13,084 nt of DNA from CAYVDH01 sp964450355 (GTDB lineage Bacteria > Bacteroidota > Bacteroidia > NS11-12g > UBA955), in NCBI GenBank assembly GCA_964450355.1, contig CAYVDH010000096.1, positions 1 through 13,084 of the forward strand, given 5' to 3'. Of the stretch, positions 1-6,138 are shown one piece after another. Positions within the stretch are counted from its first letter, which is position 1; every line of letters starts with the position of its first letter. Under the pieces are notes generated by a model. That model was not told where the DNA came from. It searched no databases and saw only the letters and a list, made by a program, of their open reading frames with translations. The position numbers and the translations under genes were made by a program.

Positions 1-1
1 T

Positions 2-790
2 GATGCTTGGAAACGAGATGCTGCTGATTATGCAAAGAAAAATTTAAATGAGTTTGATGAATTGTATTTAATTTACATAGACTCTTTTTATAAAATTAAA
101 ATCTTAATTTCATGGTTATTGATTTTAATGACAGTCATATTACTGTGGATGCGACAAAATACTATTGAGCAAAATCATGACAACAACAGACTAAATGAAA
201 TTATTAAAACTCAAAAGGAGGCAGAGCTCGACAGTTTAAAGCAGCAACTACAGCCACATTTTTTATTTAACAGTTTGAATTCTATAAACGCTTTGACAGC
301 TTTTAAGCCCAACAAAGCAAGGCAAATGATACAGCAATTGTCGGATTATTTGCGTTCCACACTTAAAAATAAAGAAAATAATTTAGTGGATTTAAAAGAT
401 GAAATTAAAAGCATTGAATTGTATTTAGAAATAGAAAAAGTGAGATTTGGAAACCGTTTAACAACAGATTTAAAAATGGATGAAGTGTGCTTAGAAAAAA
501 AAATACCACATCAACTTTTACAGCCATTGATAGAAAATGCCATAAAATATGGTTTGTATCAAACATTAGGAGAAGTGAATATTAAAATAGAAGCAGGTTT
601 GATAAAAGATGATTTGTATATAGAAGTATGCAATCCTTTTGATAATGAGAGTCAAAATCAATTCAAAGGTGAAGGTTTTGGATTGAATTCTCTTAAAAGA
701 AGATTGTACCTTTTGTACAATAGAATGGATTTATTGAACACTGAAGTTGACGATCAATTTTTTAAAGCTAAAATTATAATACCACAATAA
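2..790 (+). CDS. LytS/YehU-type sensor histidine kinase, 5'-partial
   Basis: The frame is open to the left edge, so this is the C-terminal 262 residues of a longer protein; the TTG at 62 is not a real start. Visible residues 31-50 form one transmembrane helix (KILISWLLILMTVILLW). A short linker or coiled coil leads to the His_kinase motif QPHFLFNSLN, with the phospho-accepting His at visible residue 86 (codon 257-259). The N box LIENAIKYG has its Asn near residue 179, and the glycine-rich box GEGFGL lies near 223-228, together forming a HATPase fold. In this family the kinase autophosphorylates on His and passes phosphate to a LytTR regulator, which here starts 6 bp after the stop. The sensor domain lies upstream, outside the window, so the signal is unknown. 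Family call is firm; no specific name is justified. Confidence 0.93.
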   Translation, partial: DAWKRDAADYAKKNLNEFDELYLIYIDSFYKIKILISWLLILMTVILLWMRQNTIEQNHDNNRLNEIIKTQKEAELDSLKQQLQPHFLFNSLNSINALTAFKPNKARQMIQQLSDYLRSTLKNKENNLVDLKDEIKSIELYLEIEKVRFGNRLTTDLKMDEVCLEKKIPHQLLQPLIENAIKYGLYQTLGEVNIKIEAGLIKDDLYIEVCNPFDNESQNQFKGEGFGLNSLKRRLYLLYNRMDLLNTEVDDQFFKAKIIIPQ

Positions 791-796
791 AGTAGA

Positions 797-1519
797 ATGA
801 AAGCATTGATTATAGATGATGAACTTTTAGCACGCTCAATTGTAAAAGAGTATTTACAAAAACATAAAGATATAGGGATTATAGGAGAGTGTAGCGATGG
901 ATTTGAAGCCCTAAAATTTATGGCTAGTAATCAGCCGGATTTAATTTTTTTAGATATTCAAATGCCAAAAATCAATGGTTTTGAATTGTTAGAATTATTA
1001 GACTTTACGCCAATTGTAATTTTTACAACAGCTTATGATGAGTTTGCATTGAAAGCTTTTGAAGTAAATGCTATAGATTATTTATTAAAACCTTTCAGTC
1101 AGGAAAGATTTGATACAGCAATAGAAAAAGCTAAGAAAAATAACCATGTAAATCTAATTCAAAATTACATAAAAGATAATCAAATACAACCTGATGAAAA
1201 TAAGAGAATAGTGTTAAAACATCAGAACGAAATAAAAATCATTTTGACAGAAGATATTCATCACATAGAAAGTTATGATGATTATGTTAAAATTCATACT
1301 GGGGACAAGTGTTACCTAAAAAAGAAAACTATGACTTATTTTGAATCAATACTCGCTCCTAAATTCATTAGAATCCATCGTGGTTATTTAATGAATATGA
1401 AGTTTTTTGAAAAAATCATCAACGAAAATTCGTCTTATTTTGTACAATTGAAAAATGGGGTTAAATTACCCGTGAGTAAGTCGGGAATTAATACATTAAA
1501 GTCAACACTTAATTTTTAA
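797..1519 (+). CDS. LytTR-family response regulator
   Basis: A 240-residue two-domain regulator. The receiver domain (about 1-120) shows the acidic pair D7/D8, the phospho-acceptor D53 in FLDIQMP, T77/T78 in IFTTAYD and K98-P99 in LLKPF, so all the expected receiver residues are present. The LytTR DNA-binding domain (about 135-240) carries the typical IHRGYLMNM stretch and the later LPVSKS segment. It follows the sensor kinase by 6 bp with no room for a promoter, so the two are co-transcribed and are very likely a cognate pair. The target promoters cannot be read from this window. The ATG at 797 starts directly with the first receiver beta strand (KALIIDDE), which supports that start. Confidence 0.95.
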   Translation: MKALIIDDELLARSIVKEYLQKHKDIGIIGECSDGFEALKFMASNQPDLIFLDIQMPKINGFELLELLDFTPIVIFTTAYDEFALKAFEVNAIDYLLKPFSQERFDTAIEKAKKNNHVNLIQNYIKDNQIQPDENKRIVLKHQNEIKIILTEDIHHIESYDDYVKIHTGDKCYLKKKTMTYFESILAPKFIRIHRGYLMNMKFFEKIINENSSYFVQLKNGVKLPVSKSGINTLKSTLNF

Positions 1520-1608
1520 ATGATGGGATACTGAAGTTTGCAGCATTTTTTATTTGGAATAGAATTCTAATGCGGATTCTGGGTTAAAGCGTATTATGGA
1601 TTGAACAT

Positions 1609-1634
1609 AAAAAAAGGAGATGTTTAATCTCCTT
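1609..1634 (-). terminator. Rho-independent terminator of the minus-strand block
   Basis: A perfect 8-bp stem, AAGGAGAT at 1614-1621 and ATCTCCTT at 1627-1634, encloses a 5-nt loop. On the minus strand the stem is followed by a run of seven T (complement of the A-tract 1609-1615, partly overlapping the stem base), which is the classical intrinsic terminator layout. It lies about 35 bp past the stop of the LTXXQ-like gene. On the plus strand the stem is followed by CTTTT, so it may also weakly stop the kinase/regulator transcript arriving from the other side. Confidence 0.85.
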
Positions 1635-1667
1635 CTTTTGTTATGGTTGTGTTAATTGGTGTAATGA

Positions 1668-2084
1668 TTATAGACCTTCTTCATCTTCATCTGTTTCTTC
1701 TGTTTTTTGTTCAGCTTCTTTTTTTGCTTTCTTTTTAGCTTTTACTTTATCTTTTTTGTTTTTTACAGAAGTTTCCCATTTAGTGAATTGATCCGCAGTA
1801 AGAATACCTTTCATGGTTGTTTTGTAGTTCTCTCTAACTACTTTTATTTCCTTAGCTGCTGCCTTTTTGTCGTTAGGGTATTTAGCTTTAATTTCCCTTA
1901 CTTTGGTTACTGTTTCAACAATGGCAGTGTGCACTTTGGTTTTTTGATCGTCTGATAAACCCAGTTCAGTTTTTAGTTTTTCAGATCTTTTGGTTGCAAT
2001 TTCTTCTGGAGTTTTTTTAGTTGTTTGAGCGAAACTAACTACAGCAAACAAAGCTGTTGCGAGGATTAAAATAGATTTTTTCAT
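1668..2084 (-). CDS. Small exported LTXXQ (Spy/CpxP-like) helical protein
   Basis: A 138-residue protein with a Sec signal peptide (MKKSILILATALFAVVSFAQ, likely cleaved near residue 19-20). The mature part is almost all charged helix. Two L[S/T]xxQ motifs are visible, LSDDQ at 43-47 and LTADQ at 95-99, spaced as in the Spy/CpxP-like LTXXQ superfamily of small periplasmic stress and chaperone proteins. The C-terminus is unusual: a lysine-rich stretch (about 108-125) is followed by a purely acidic tail (TEETDEDEEGL). The function is inferred only from family resemblance. It lies 72 bp downstream of the cytochrome gene on the same strand and is followed by a strong terminator, so it is the last gene of that block, though it may also have its own promoter. 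Confidence 0.75.
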   Translation of the reverse strand: MKKSILILATALFAVVSFAQTTKKTPEEIATKRSEKLKTELGLSDDQKTKVHTAIVETVTKVREIKAKYPNDKKAAAKEIKVVRENYKTTMKGILTADQFTKWETSVKNKKDKVKAKKKAKKEAEQKTEETDEDEEGL

Positions 2085-2156
2085 GATTTAAATGTTTGTT
2101 TATTTAATTCTAAGACTAATTAATTTTGAAAAGGTTTAATGGAGTTTAATTTTTTT

Positions 2157-2621
2157 TTATTTTCTTAAAACTTTCACTTGTTCAGGTTGAACTTCTCCAC
2201 CTTTATTGCCAAAATTAGATAATACATAAGTAAAAACAGCTGCGATTTCTTCATCATTTAATGTGGATTTAGGCATTATTTGGTTGAATTTTTCGCCATT
2301 CACAATGATTTCACCAGACAAACCATTAACAACACCTGCAATGGCTCTATTGATATCAGCTTGTAAATAGTCAGATTGAGCTAAAGGAGGAAATGCTTTA
2401 GGAAGCCCTTTGCCATCTGCTTGATGACAAGCTTTACACACATTTTCATAAATGGTTTTTCCAGCACTGATTTTTTGTTCCAACGGACTAGGAGCATCTG
2501 TTACCATTGAAGTTGGTTTTTCATTTTGTGTTTTAGATTCGTTTGTTTTGTTGCCTCCACATGAAACTAAAAATAAAATAAAGATAGAAAGTAAAGATGT
2601 AATTTGAATTGATTTGCTCAT
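2157..2621 (-). CDS. Lipoprotein mono-haem cytochrome c
   Basis: A 154-residue protein with a lipoprotein signal: a hydrophobic stretch ending in lipobox LVSC, lipidated Cys at residue 21, followed by a polar linker rich in N, T, K and S. One haem site, C62-K-A-C65-H66, lies at the start of the cytochrome domain. The likely distal ligand is M116 in NQIMP. The GKGLPKAFPPLA segment and the final helix (EEIAAVFTYVLSNFGN) are typical of small class I / cbb3-type cytochrome c domains. It should be membrane-anchored and face the periplasm, moving electrons to or from an oxidase or reductase that is not in this window. It is 99 bp downstream of pyrD on the same strand. The ATG choice is fixed by the signal peptide. 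Confidence 0.92.
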   Translation of the reverse strand: MSKSIQITSLLSIFILFLVSCGGNKTNESKTQNEKPTSMVTDAPSPLEQKISAGKTIYENVCKACHQADGKGLPKAFPPLAQSDYLQADINRAIAGVVNGLSGEIIVNGEKFNQIMPKSTLNDEEIAAVFTYVLSNFGNKGGEVQPEQVKVLRK

Positions 2622-2720
2622 GGTTTGTTTTTTTTAATGAATTTAGAAATTCTCACTGCAAAATTGGAATTAAAAAATGAATTAAAATGTGATGAATGTT
2701 ACATTAAAAAAATAATGATA

Positions 2721-3743
2721 TTAATGCTTGTTTATTTCTTTGATTAATGATGGTCCTTGATAGATGAATCCACTGTATAATTGAACTAGTTTAGCACCAT
2801 TATTAAATTTGTCTTTAGCATCTTGTTGATTAAAGATTCCACCAACACCAATAAGAGGAACTTTGCCTTCAAATTTTTGATTTAAATAGGCAAGTACTTC
2901 ATCTGATTTTTCTTTAACAGGTTTTCCGCTCAGGCCACCCATTCCAATTTTGGCAATTTCTTCAACACTCGTTTTTAATCCCTCTCTGCTTATAGTGGTG
3001 TTTGTAGCTACTATGCCATCTATTTTGGTTTCTAGGGTTAAGCTGACAATATCATCCAATTGTTCAATAGTTAAATCAGGAGCAATTTTTAATAAAATTG
3101 GAAGAGATTTTTCATTGTTATTTACTTTTGCTTTTCTGATTTCAACTAATGAGTTTAATATTTCCATCAAAGGTTTTTTATCTTGTAATTCTCTTAATCC
3201 AGGAGTATTAGGACTGCTAACATTCACAGTGAAATAATCGACATAAGGATACAATTTATTGAAACATATTTTATAATCATTTATTGCTTCATCATTGGGT
3301 GTGATTTTGTTTTTGCCAATGTTTCCGCCTACTATCAAGTTTTTAGGTCGATTTTTTAATCGCTCTACAATGGTATCAGCGCCATCGTTATTAAATCCCA
3401 TGCGATTAATTATAGCTTGGTCTTTTACTAATCTGAATAATCTTGGTTGGTCATTTCCTGCTTGGGCTAATGGTGTAACAGTTCCTATTTCAACATGTCC
3501 AAAGCCTAAGGTTTTCATGACTTGTAAGTATTTTGCATTTTTATCAAATCCAGCAGCTAAACCAACTTTATTTGGGAATTGAATTCCAAAAACTTCGGTG
3601 GGCTGAGAGTTCGATTTAAACAATAAAGTCAAAATCCATTTTGCCCCTGGAATTTTTAATAAAATGTTAAGAGTATTTAGAGTGACATAATGAGCTTTTT
3701 CAGCACTCATTAAAAACAGAATAGATCGGATGAATTTAAACAT
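2721..3743 (-). CDS. pyrD: Dihydroorotate dehydrogenase (quinone), class 2
   Basis: This enzyme oxidises dihydroorotate to orotate, the fourth step of pyrimidine synthesis, and passes electrons through FMN to membrane quinone. At 340 residues it has the class 2 length and the class 2 N-terminal membrane-associating helices (about 1-45, including the family-typical SAEKAHYVTL). Recognisable FMN and active-site segments in order are GLAAGFDKNA (61-70), EIGTVTP, NRMGFNNDGAD, NVSSPNTPGLR with the catalytic Ser at 177, LLKIAPDL, ATNTT, GGLSGKPV and the phosphate-binding GVGGI near the C-terminus. No key residue appears missing. The DUF5723 gene ends 44 bp upstream on the same strand, and a candidate -7 box lies in that gap. 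Confidence 0.97.
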   Translation of the reverse strand: MFKFIRSILFLMSAEKAHYVTLNTLNILLKIPGAKWILTLLFKSNSQPTEVFGIQFPNKVGLAAGFDKNAKYLQVMKTLGFGHVEIGTVTPLAQAGNDQPRLFRLVKDQAIINRMGFNNDGADTIVERLKNRPKNLIVGGNIGKNKITPNDEAINDYKICFNKLYPYVDYFTVNVSSPNTPGLRELQDKKPLMEILNSLVEIRKAKVNNNEKSLPILLKIAPDLTIEQLDDIVSLTLETKIDGIVATNTTISREGLKTSVEEIAKIGMGGLSGKPVKEKSDEVLAYLNQKFEGKVPLIGVGGIFNQQDAKDKFNNGAKLVQLYSGFIYQGPSLIKEINKH

Positions 3744-3753
3744 GTTAATGCCG

Positions 3754-3761
3754 CAAAAATA
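3754..3761 (-). promoter_or_regulatory. Candidate -7 promoter box for pyrD
   Basis: On the minus strand this reads TATTTTTG, a full match to the Bacteroidota -7 consensus TAnnTTTG, 10 bp before the pyrD ATG. No clear TTG-type -33 element is seen at the expected distance upstream, and AT-rich DNA gives such matches by chance, so this is only a candidate. If real, the pyrD mRNA would have a very short leader. Confidence 0.35.
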
Positions 3762-3787
3762 GGGATTAAAATGTTAGTAGAAATAAT

Positions 3788-5290
3788 CTAATCTTTCTTT
3801 TTAGAAGGAATTCCAAAACTGGCACCAAAATAAAAGTCAGCTCCGTAATAATTTTTACTTCTTAATTGGCCAATTAAATTGTCAGTGCCTATGTACACAG
3901 GACCTACCCTTAAAAATGCACCTATTCTTCCTGTTTTGTAATCATTCATTAAGCCAATAGGCAATGATACTTCTATTAATTTGCTTTCAAAACGTGGTAT
4001 AACAGTAATGTATGAAGGTTTGCGAATTCCAATTACTTTTTTTCCTCTTAAGTCTTGTGACCAGTTAGCGCCTATGTAAAAGTTTTTAAGCACATTGTAA
4101 TCAAATTGGAAATTCAATGTAGTTGGCATTGCCGTTTTTATCACTTGATTTGACGAATCAAAGTTAAAAATGGTTTTCATAGTGCTATCTAAGTATCTGA
4201 TTCCATTGGCTTCGCCTTTGCTGAATGCATTAATAAAATTAGAGTCTAACAACAAGTGTTTATCAACATTTCCATTTGTAATTCTTACATTTCTAGCTGG
4301 GTTGTTGTATTTAATTGAACCTGCATCCAATAAACTTATTCCACCTCTGAATAAATACTTATTTTTTTTGCTGGTTAAAGCTTCTGTAATTTCGGGATTG
4401 TATTCAAACGAAACCCCTAAATCATAACCAATACCTCCACCTTGAAGTTTTCTTTTAAAGAATTGGTTGGCATCAAAATTTTCGAAATCTTTAGGATTCG
4501 TGTAGCCATAACTAACATCTGTTTGATTGAATGTGATTGTATCTTCGCTTGGAACTTTCAAGATGATTCCTTTGTTTTTGATGTAGCCAGTAGCATATCC
4601 CATCAAGTATTTAGGAGTAGCTCCAACTTTTAAAGATAGTTTTTTAGTGTTTATAACACTTGCAGCTATAGTTCCAGCTATTTCACCCCATGCATTGATG
4701 TTGATAGAAAAAGAATTATCACCAAAAGTTTGACCCACGCTGAACTGATTGTTCCCACTATAAACAATGCTGCCATTTGAGCTGTCAACTCCATGTCTTA
4801 AAGTTCGAGCTAATGATTCATGTACATCGTTGATTTGAAAACTGACATTGTTTTTTACTTGGAATCCAACAGTGATTCCTTTTGTGATTTTCAGCATCAC
4901 GCCAGGAGTTCTTAGTTGAGCATACAAATTAAAGTTTTTAGATTTTCCATTCAAATCTTCTTGCAACCACGCATCATCAAATTTAATTTGACCTGCAGAG
5001 TTTTTATATTGTGAAGGGATTTGGTTAGGATTCATGATGTTAAAAATGCTAAAAGGCAAGCTCAACTTTAGGTAATCGTTATTGAAACCTGTATTCATAG
5101 TAAAGGCATTGATGTACAATCTGTGTCTTGCATCAGCAATGTTAGCAGGATTAAAATTGATTTGGTGAATGCCCGATAAATTGCTGTGATTTAATCCAAT
5201 CATGGTTTGAGAATTCAGTTGAATGATCGTAAATAACGAAATTAGAAAAAATAATTTTGAGATAGATAATTTAGTATAAATTTGTGTCAT
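3788..5290 (-). CDS. DUF5723 family outer-membrane beta-barrel protein
   Basis: A 500-residue exported protein. The signal peptide spans about 1-28 (SKLFFLISLFTIIQLNSQ). The mature start, NLSGIHQINFNPANIADARH, and the LYINAFTMNTGFNNDYL that follows, match what I know of DUF5723 proteins of Bacteroidota, where the NPA(N/S)IAD segment is a hallmark. The rest alternates amphipathic strands with aromatic residues and ends in a strand pattern (YGADFYFGASFGIP) typical of porin-like outer-membrane barrels. No function is established for the family. It is the first gene of a minus-strand block leading to pyrD. Its ATG is only 9 bp from the divergent DUF423 start; no in-frame alternative start would keep the signal peptide, so the tight spacing is real. 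Confidence 0.82.
   Translation of the reverse strand: MTQIYTKLSISKLFFLISLFTIIQLNSQTMIGLNHSNLSGIHQINFNPANIADARHRLYINAFTMNTGFNNDYLKLSLPFSIFNIMNPNQIPSQYKNSAGQIKFDDAWLQEDLNGKSKNFNLYAQLRTPGVMLKITKGITVGFQVKNNVSFQINDVHESLARTLRHGVDSSNGSIVYSGNNQFSVGQTFGDNSFSININAWGEIAGTIAASVINTKKLSLKVGATPKYLMGYATGYIKNKGIILKVPSEDTITFNQTDVSYGYTNPKDFENFDANQFFKRKLQGGGIGYDLGVSFEYNPEITEALTSKKNKYLFRGGISLLDAGSIKYNNPARNVRITNGNVDKHLLLDSNFINAFSKGEANGIRYLDSTMKTIFNFDSSNQVIKTAMPTTLNFQFDYNVLKNFYIGANWSQDLRGKKVIGIRKPSYITVIPRFESKLIEVSLPIGLMNDYKTGRIGAFLRVGPVYIGTDNLIGQLRSKNYYGADFYFGASFGIPSKKKD
5256..5284 (+). promoter_or_regulatory. Bacteroidota-type promoter of the DUF423-sixA-priA operon
   Basis: TTTG at 5256-5259 (-33) and TAAATTTG at 5277-5284 (-7) are separated by 17 nt, which matches the known Bacteroidota primary sigma factor consensus TTTG / TAnnTTTG. 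Transcription should begin around 5289-5292, leaving a leader of about 10 nt before the ATG at 5300. The whole promoter lies inside the first dozen codons of the divergent DUF5723 gene. It also rules out the in-frame TTG at 5282 as the DUF423 start, because that codon overlaps the -7 box. Confidence 0.7.
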
Positions 5291-5299
5291 ATTTTTAAA

Positions 5300-5680
5300 A
5301 TGAATAGGTTGTTAGGAGTTTGTAGTTTGTTGATTGGGGTTTCAATTTTATTAGGAGCAGTTGGAAGTCATGTTTTATCAAAAAAAGTAAGTCAATATAC
5401 CATTCAGGTGTTTGAAAAGGGGAATTTTTATTTACTGACTCAGTCATTGGGGATTATACTTTTGCTGATTATTACAAAAACCAAGCCAATTTCCCCCAAA
5501 TTTATTTTTTTACTTTTCATTGGAATGTTATTATTTTGCGCCTCCTTATATTTAATCGTTTTATCTGAATTATTTTCAATAACAAGCTTAAAATCAGCGA
5601 GTAATTTGGCTCCAATTGGAGGTGTTTCAATGATTATTGCATGGTTGTTTATAGGGGTGAAATTGATTAATAATAAATGA
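5300..5680 (+). CDS. DUF423 family small membrane protein
   Basis: A 126-residue protein with four predicted membrane helices (about 3-25, 42-59, 66-87, 102-123). The N-terminal LLGAVGSHVL corresponds to the DUF423 GAFGAHxL motif, and LFCASLYLIVLSE and APIGGVSMIIAWLFIG correspond to the third and fourth helices of the family (YgdD-like). The biochemical role of DUF423 is unknown. I chose the ATG at 5300 over an in-frame TTG at 5282 because the first helix begins there and the promoter overlaps the upstream codon. The stop codon overlaps the next ATG as ATGA, so it is translationally coupled to the sixA-like gene. Confidence 0.9.
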   Translation: MNRLLGVCSLLIGVSILLGAVGSHVLSKKVSQYTIQVFEKGNFYLLTQSLGIILLLIITKTKPISPKFIFLLFIGMLLFCASLYLIVLSELFSITSLKSASNLAPIGGVSMIIAWLFIGVKLINNK

Positions 5681-6138
5681 AAACACTCTACATAATGAGG
5701 CATGGAAGTGCCGAAGAAGAAAGCTCATCTAACAAAGACATAGATAGGCAATTAACTGCTCAAGGAATTGAACAAATAAAGAAAACAGCAAATAAATTAA
5801 TTATAACCAAACAATTGCCTAGTTGTATTATTTGTAGCAATGCTCGAAGAACCATAGAAACAGCTGAAACATTGGTTAAAGCCTTATCAATACAAGTTGA
5901 TATCAAATCAGAACCAAAACTTTACAACGCTTTTCCTGATGAAATATTAAAAGTAATTAAGGACAATGAACAAGATTCCATGATGATTATTGGACATAAT
6001 TTTGGAATAAGTCACATAGTGACGATGCTTGGTGATATTAACAATGTTTTTTTAGATACAGCCTATTGTGCCATCATTCATTTTAAAAAAGAAATTGATT
6101 ACAACTCTGGTTTATTACACCAGATATTACACCCTTAA
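5677..6138 (+). CDS. SixA-like phosphohistidine phosphatase (histidine phosphatase superfamily)
   Basis: A 153-residue single-domain member of the histidine phosphatase (phosphoglycerate mutase-like) superfamily. The catalytic RHG motif is at residues 8-10 with the phospho-accepting His at 9. The second Arg of the phosphate pocket is in SNARRTIETAE (around R57-R58), and the second catalytic His is H107 in IIGHNFG. Length and the LTAQGIEQ region fit SixA, which in E. coli removes phosphate from phosphohistidine on a phosphotransfer domain; the substrate here is unknown. It starts within the DUF423 stop (4-bp overlap) and its stop shares one base with the priA ATG, so it is the middle gene of a coupled three-gene operon. 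Confidence 0.9.
   Translation: MKTLYIMRHGSAEEESSSNKDIDRQLTAQGIEQIKKTANKLIITKQLPSCIICSNARRTIETAETLVKALSIQVDIKSEPKLYNAFPDEILKVIKDNEQDSMMIIGHNFGISHIVTMLGDINNVFLDTAYCAIIHFKKEIDYNSGLLHQILHP

Noticed and set aside
62..790. Kinase starting at the TTG at 62.
   Set aside because: The same frame is open without a stop to position 2, and the kinase family has a longer N-terminus, so the gene is cut by the window edge.
1707..1955. Plus-strand open frame rich in Phe, antisense to the LTXXQ-like gene.
   Set aside because: It is the shadow of lysine-rich codons on the other strand and has no plausible protein features.
2622..2720. Promoter for the cytochrome c gene (CAATTTTG on the minus strand).
   Set aside because: It misses one consensus base of the -7 box and has no -33 partner, so it is too weak to list.
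5282..5299. Longer DUF423 protein starting at the TTG at 5282.
   Set aside because: The codon overlaps the -7 promoter box, and the family N-terminus fits the ATG at 5300.
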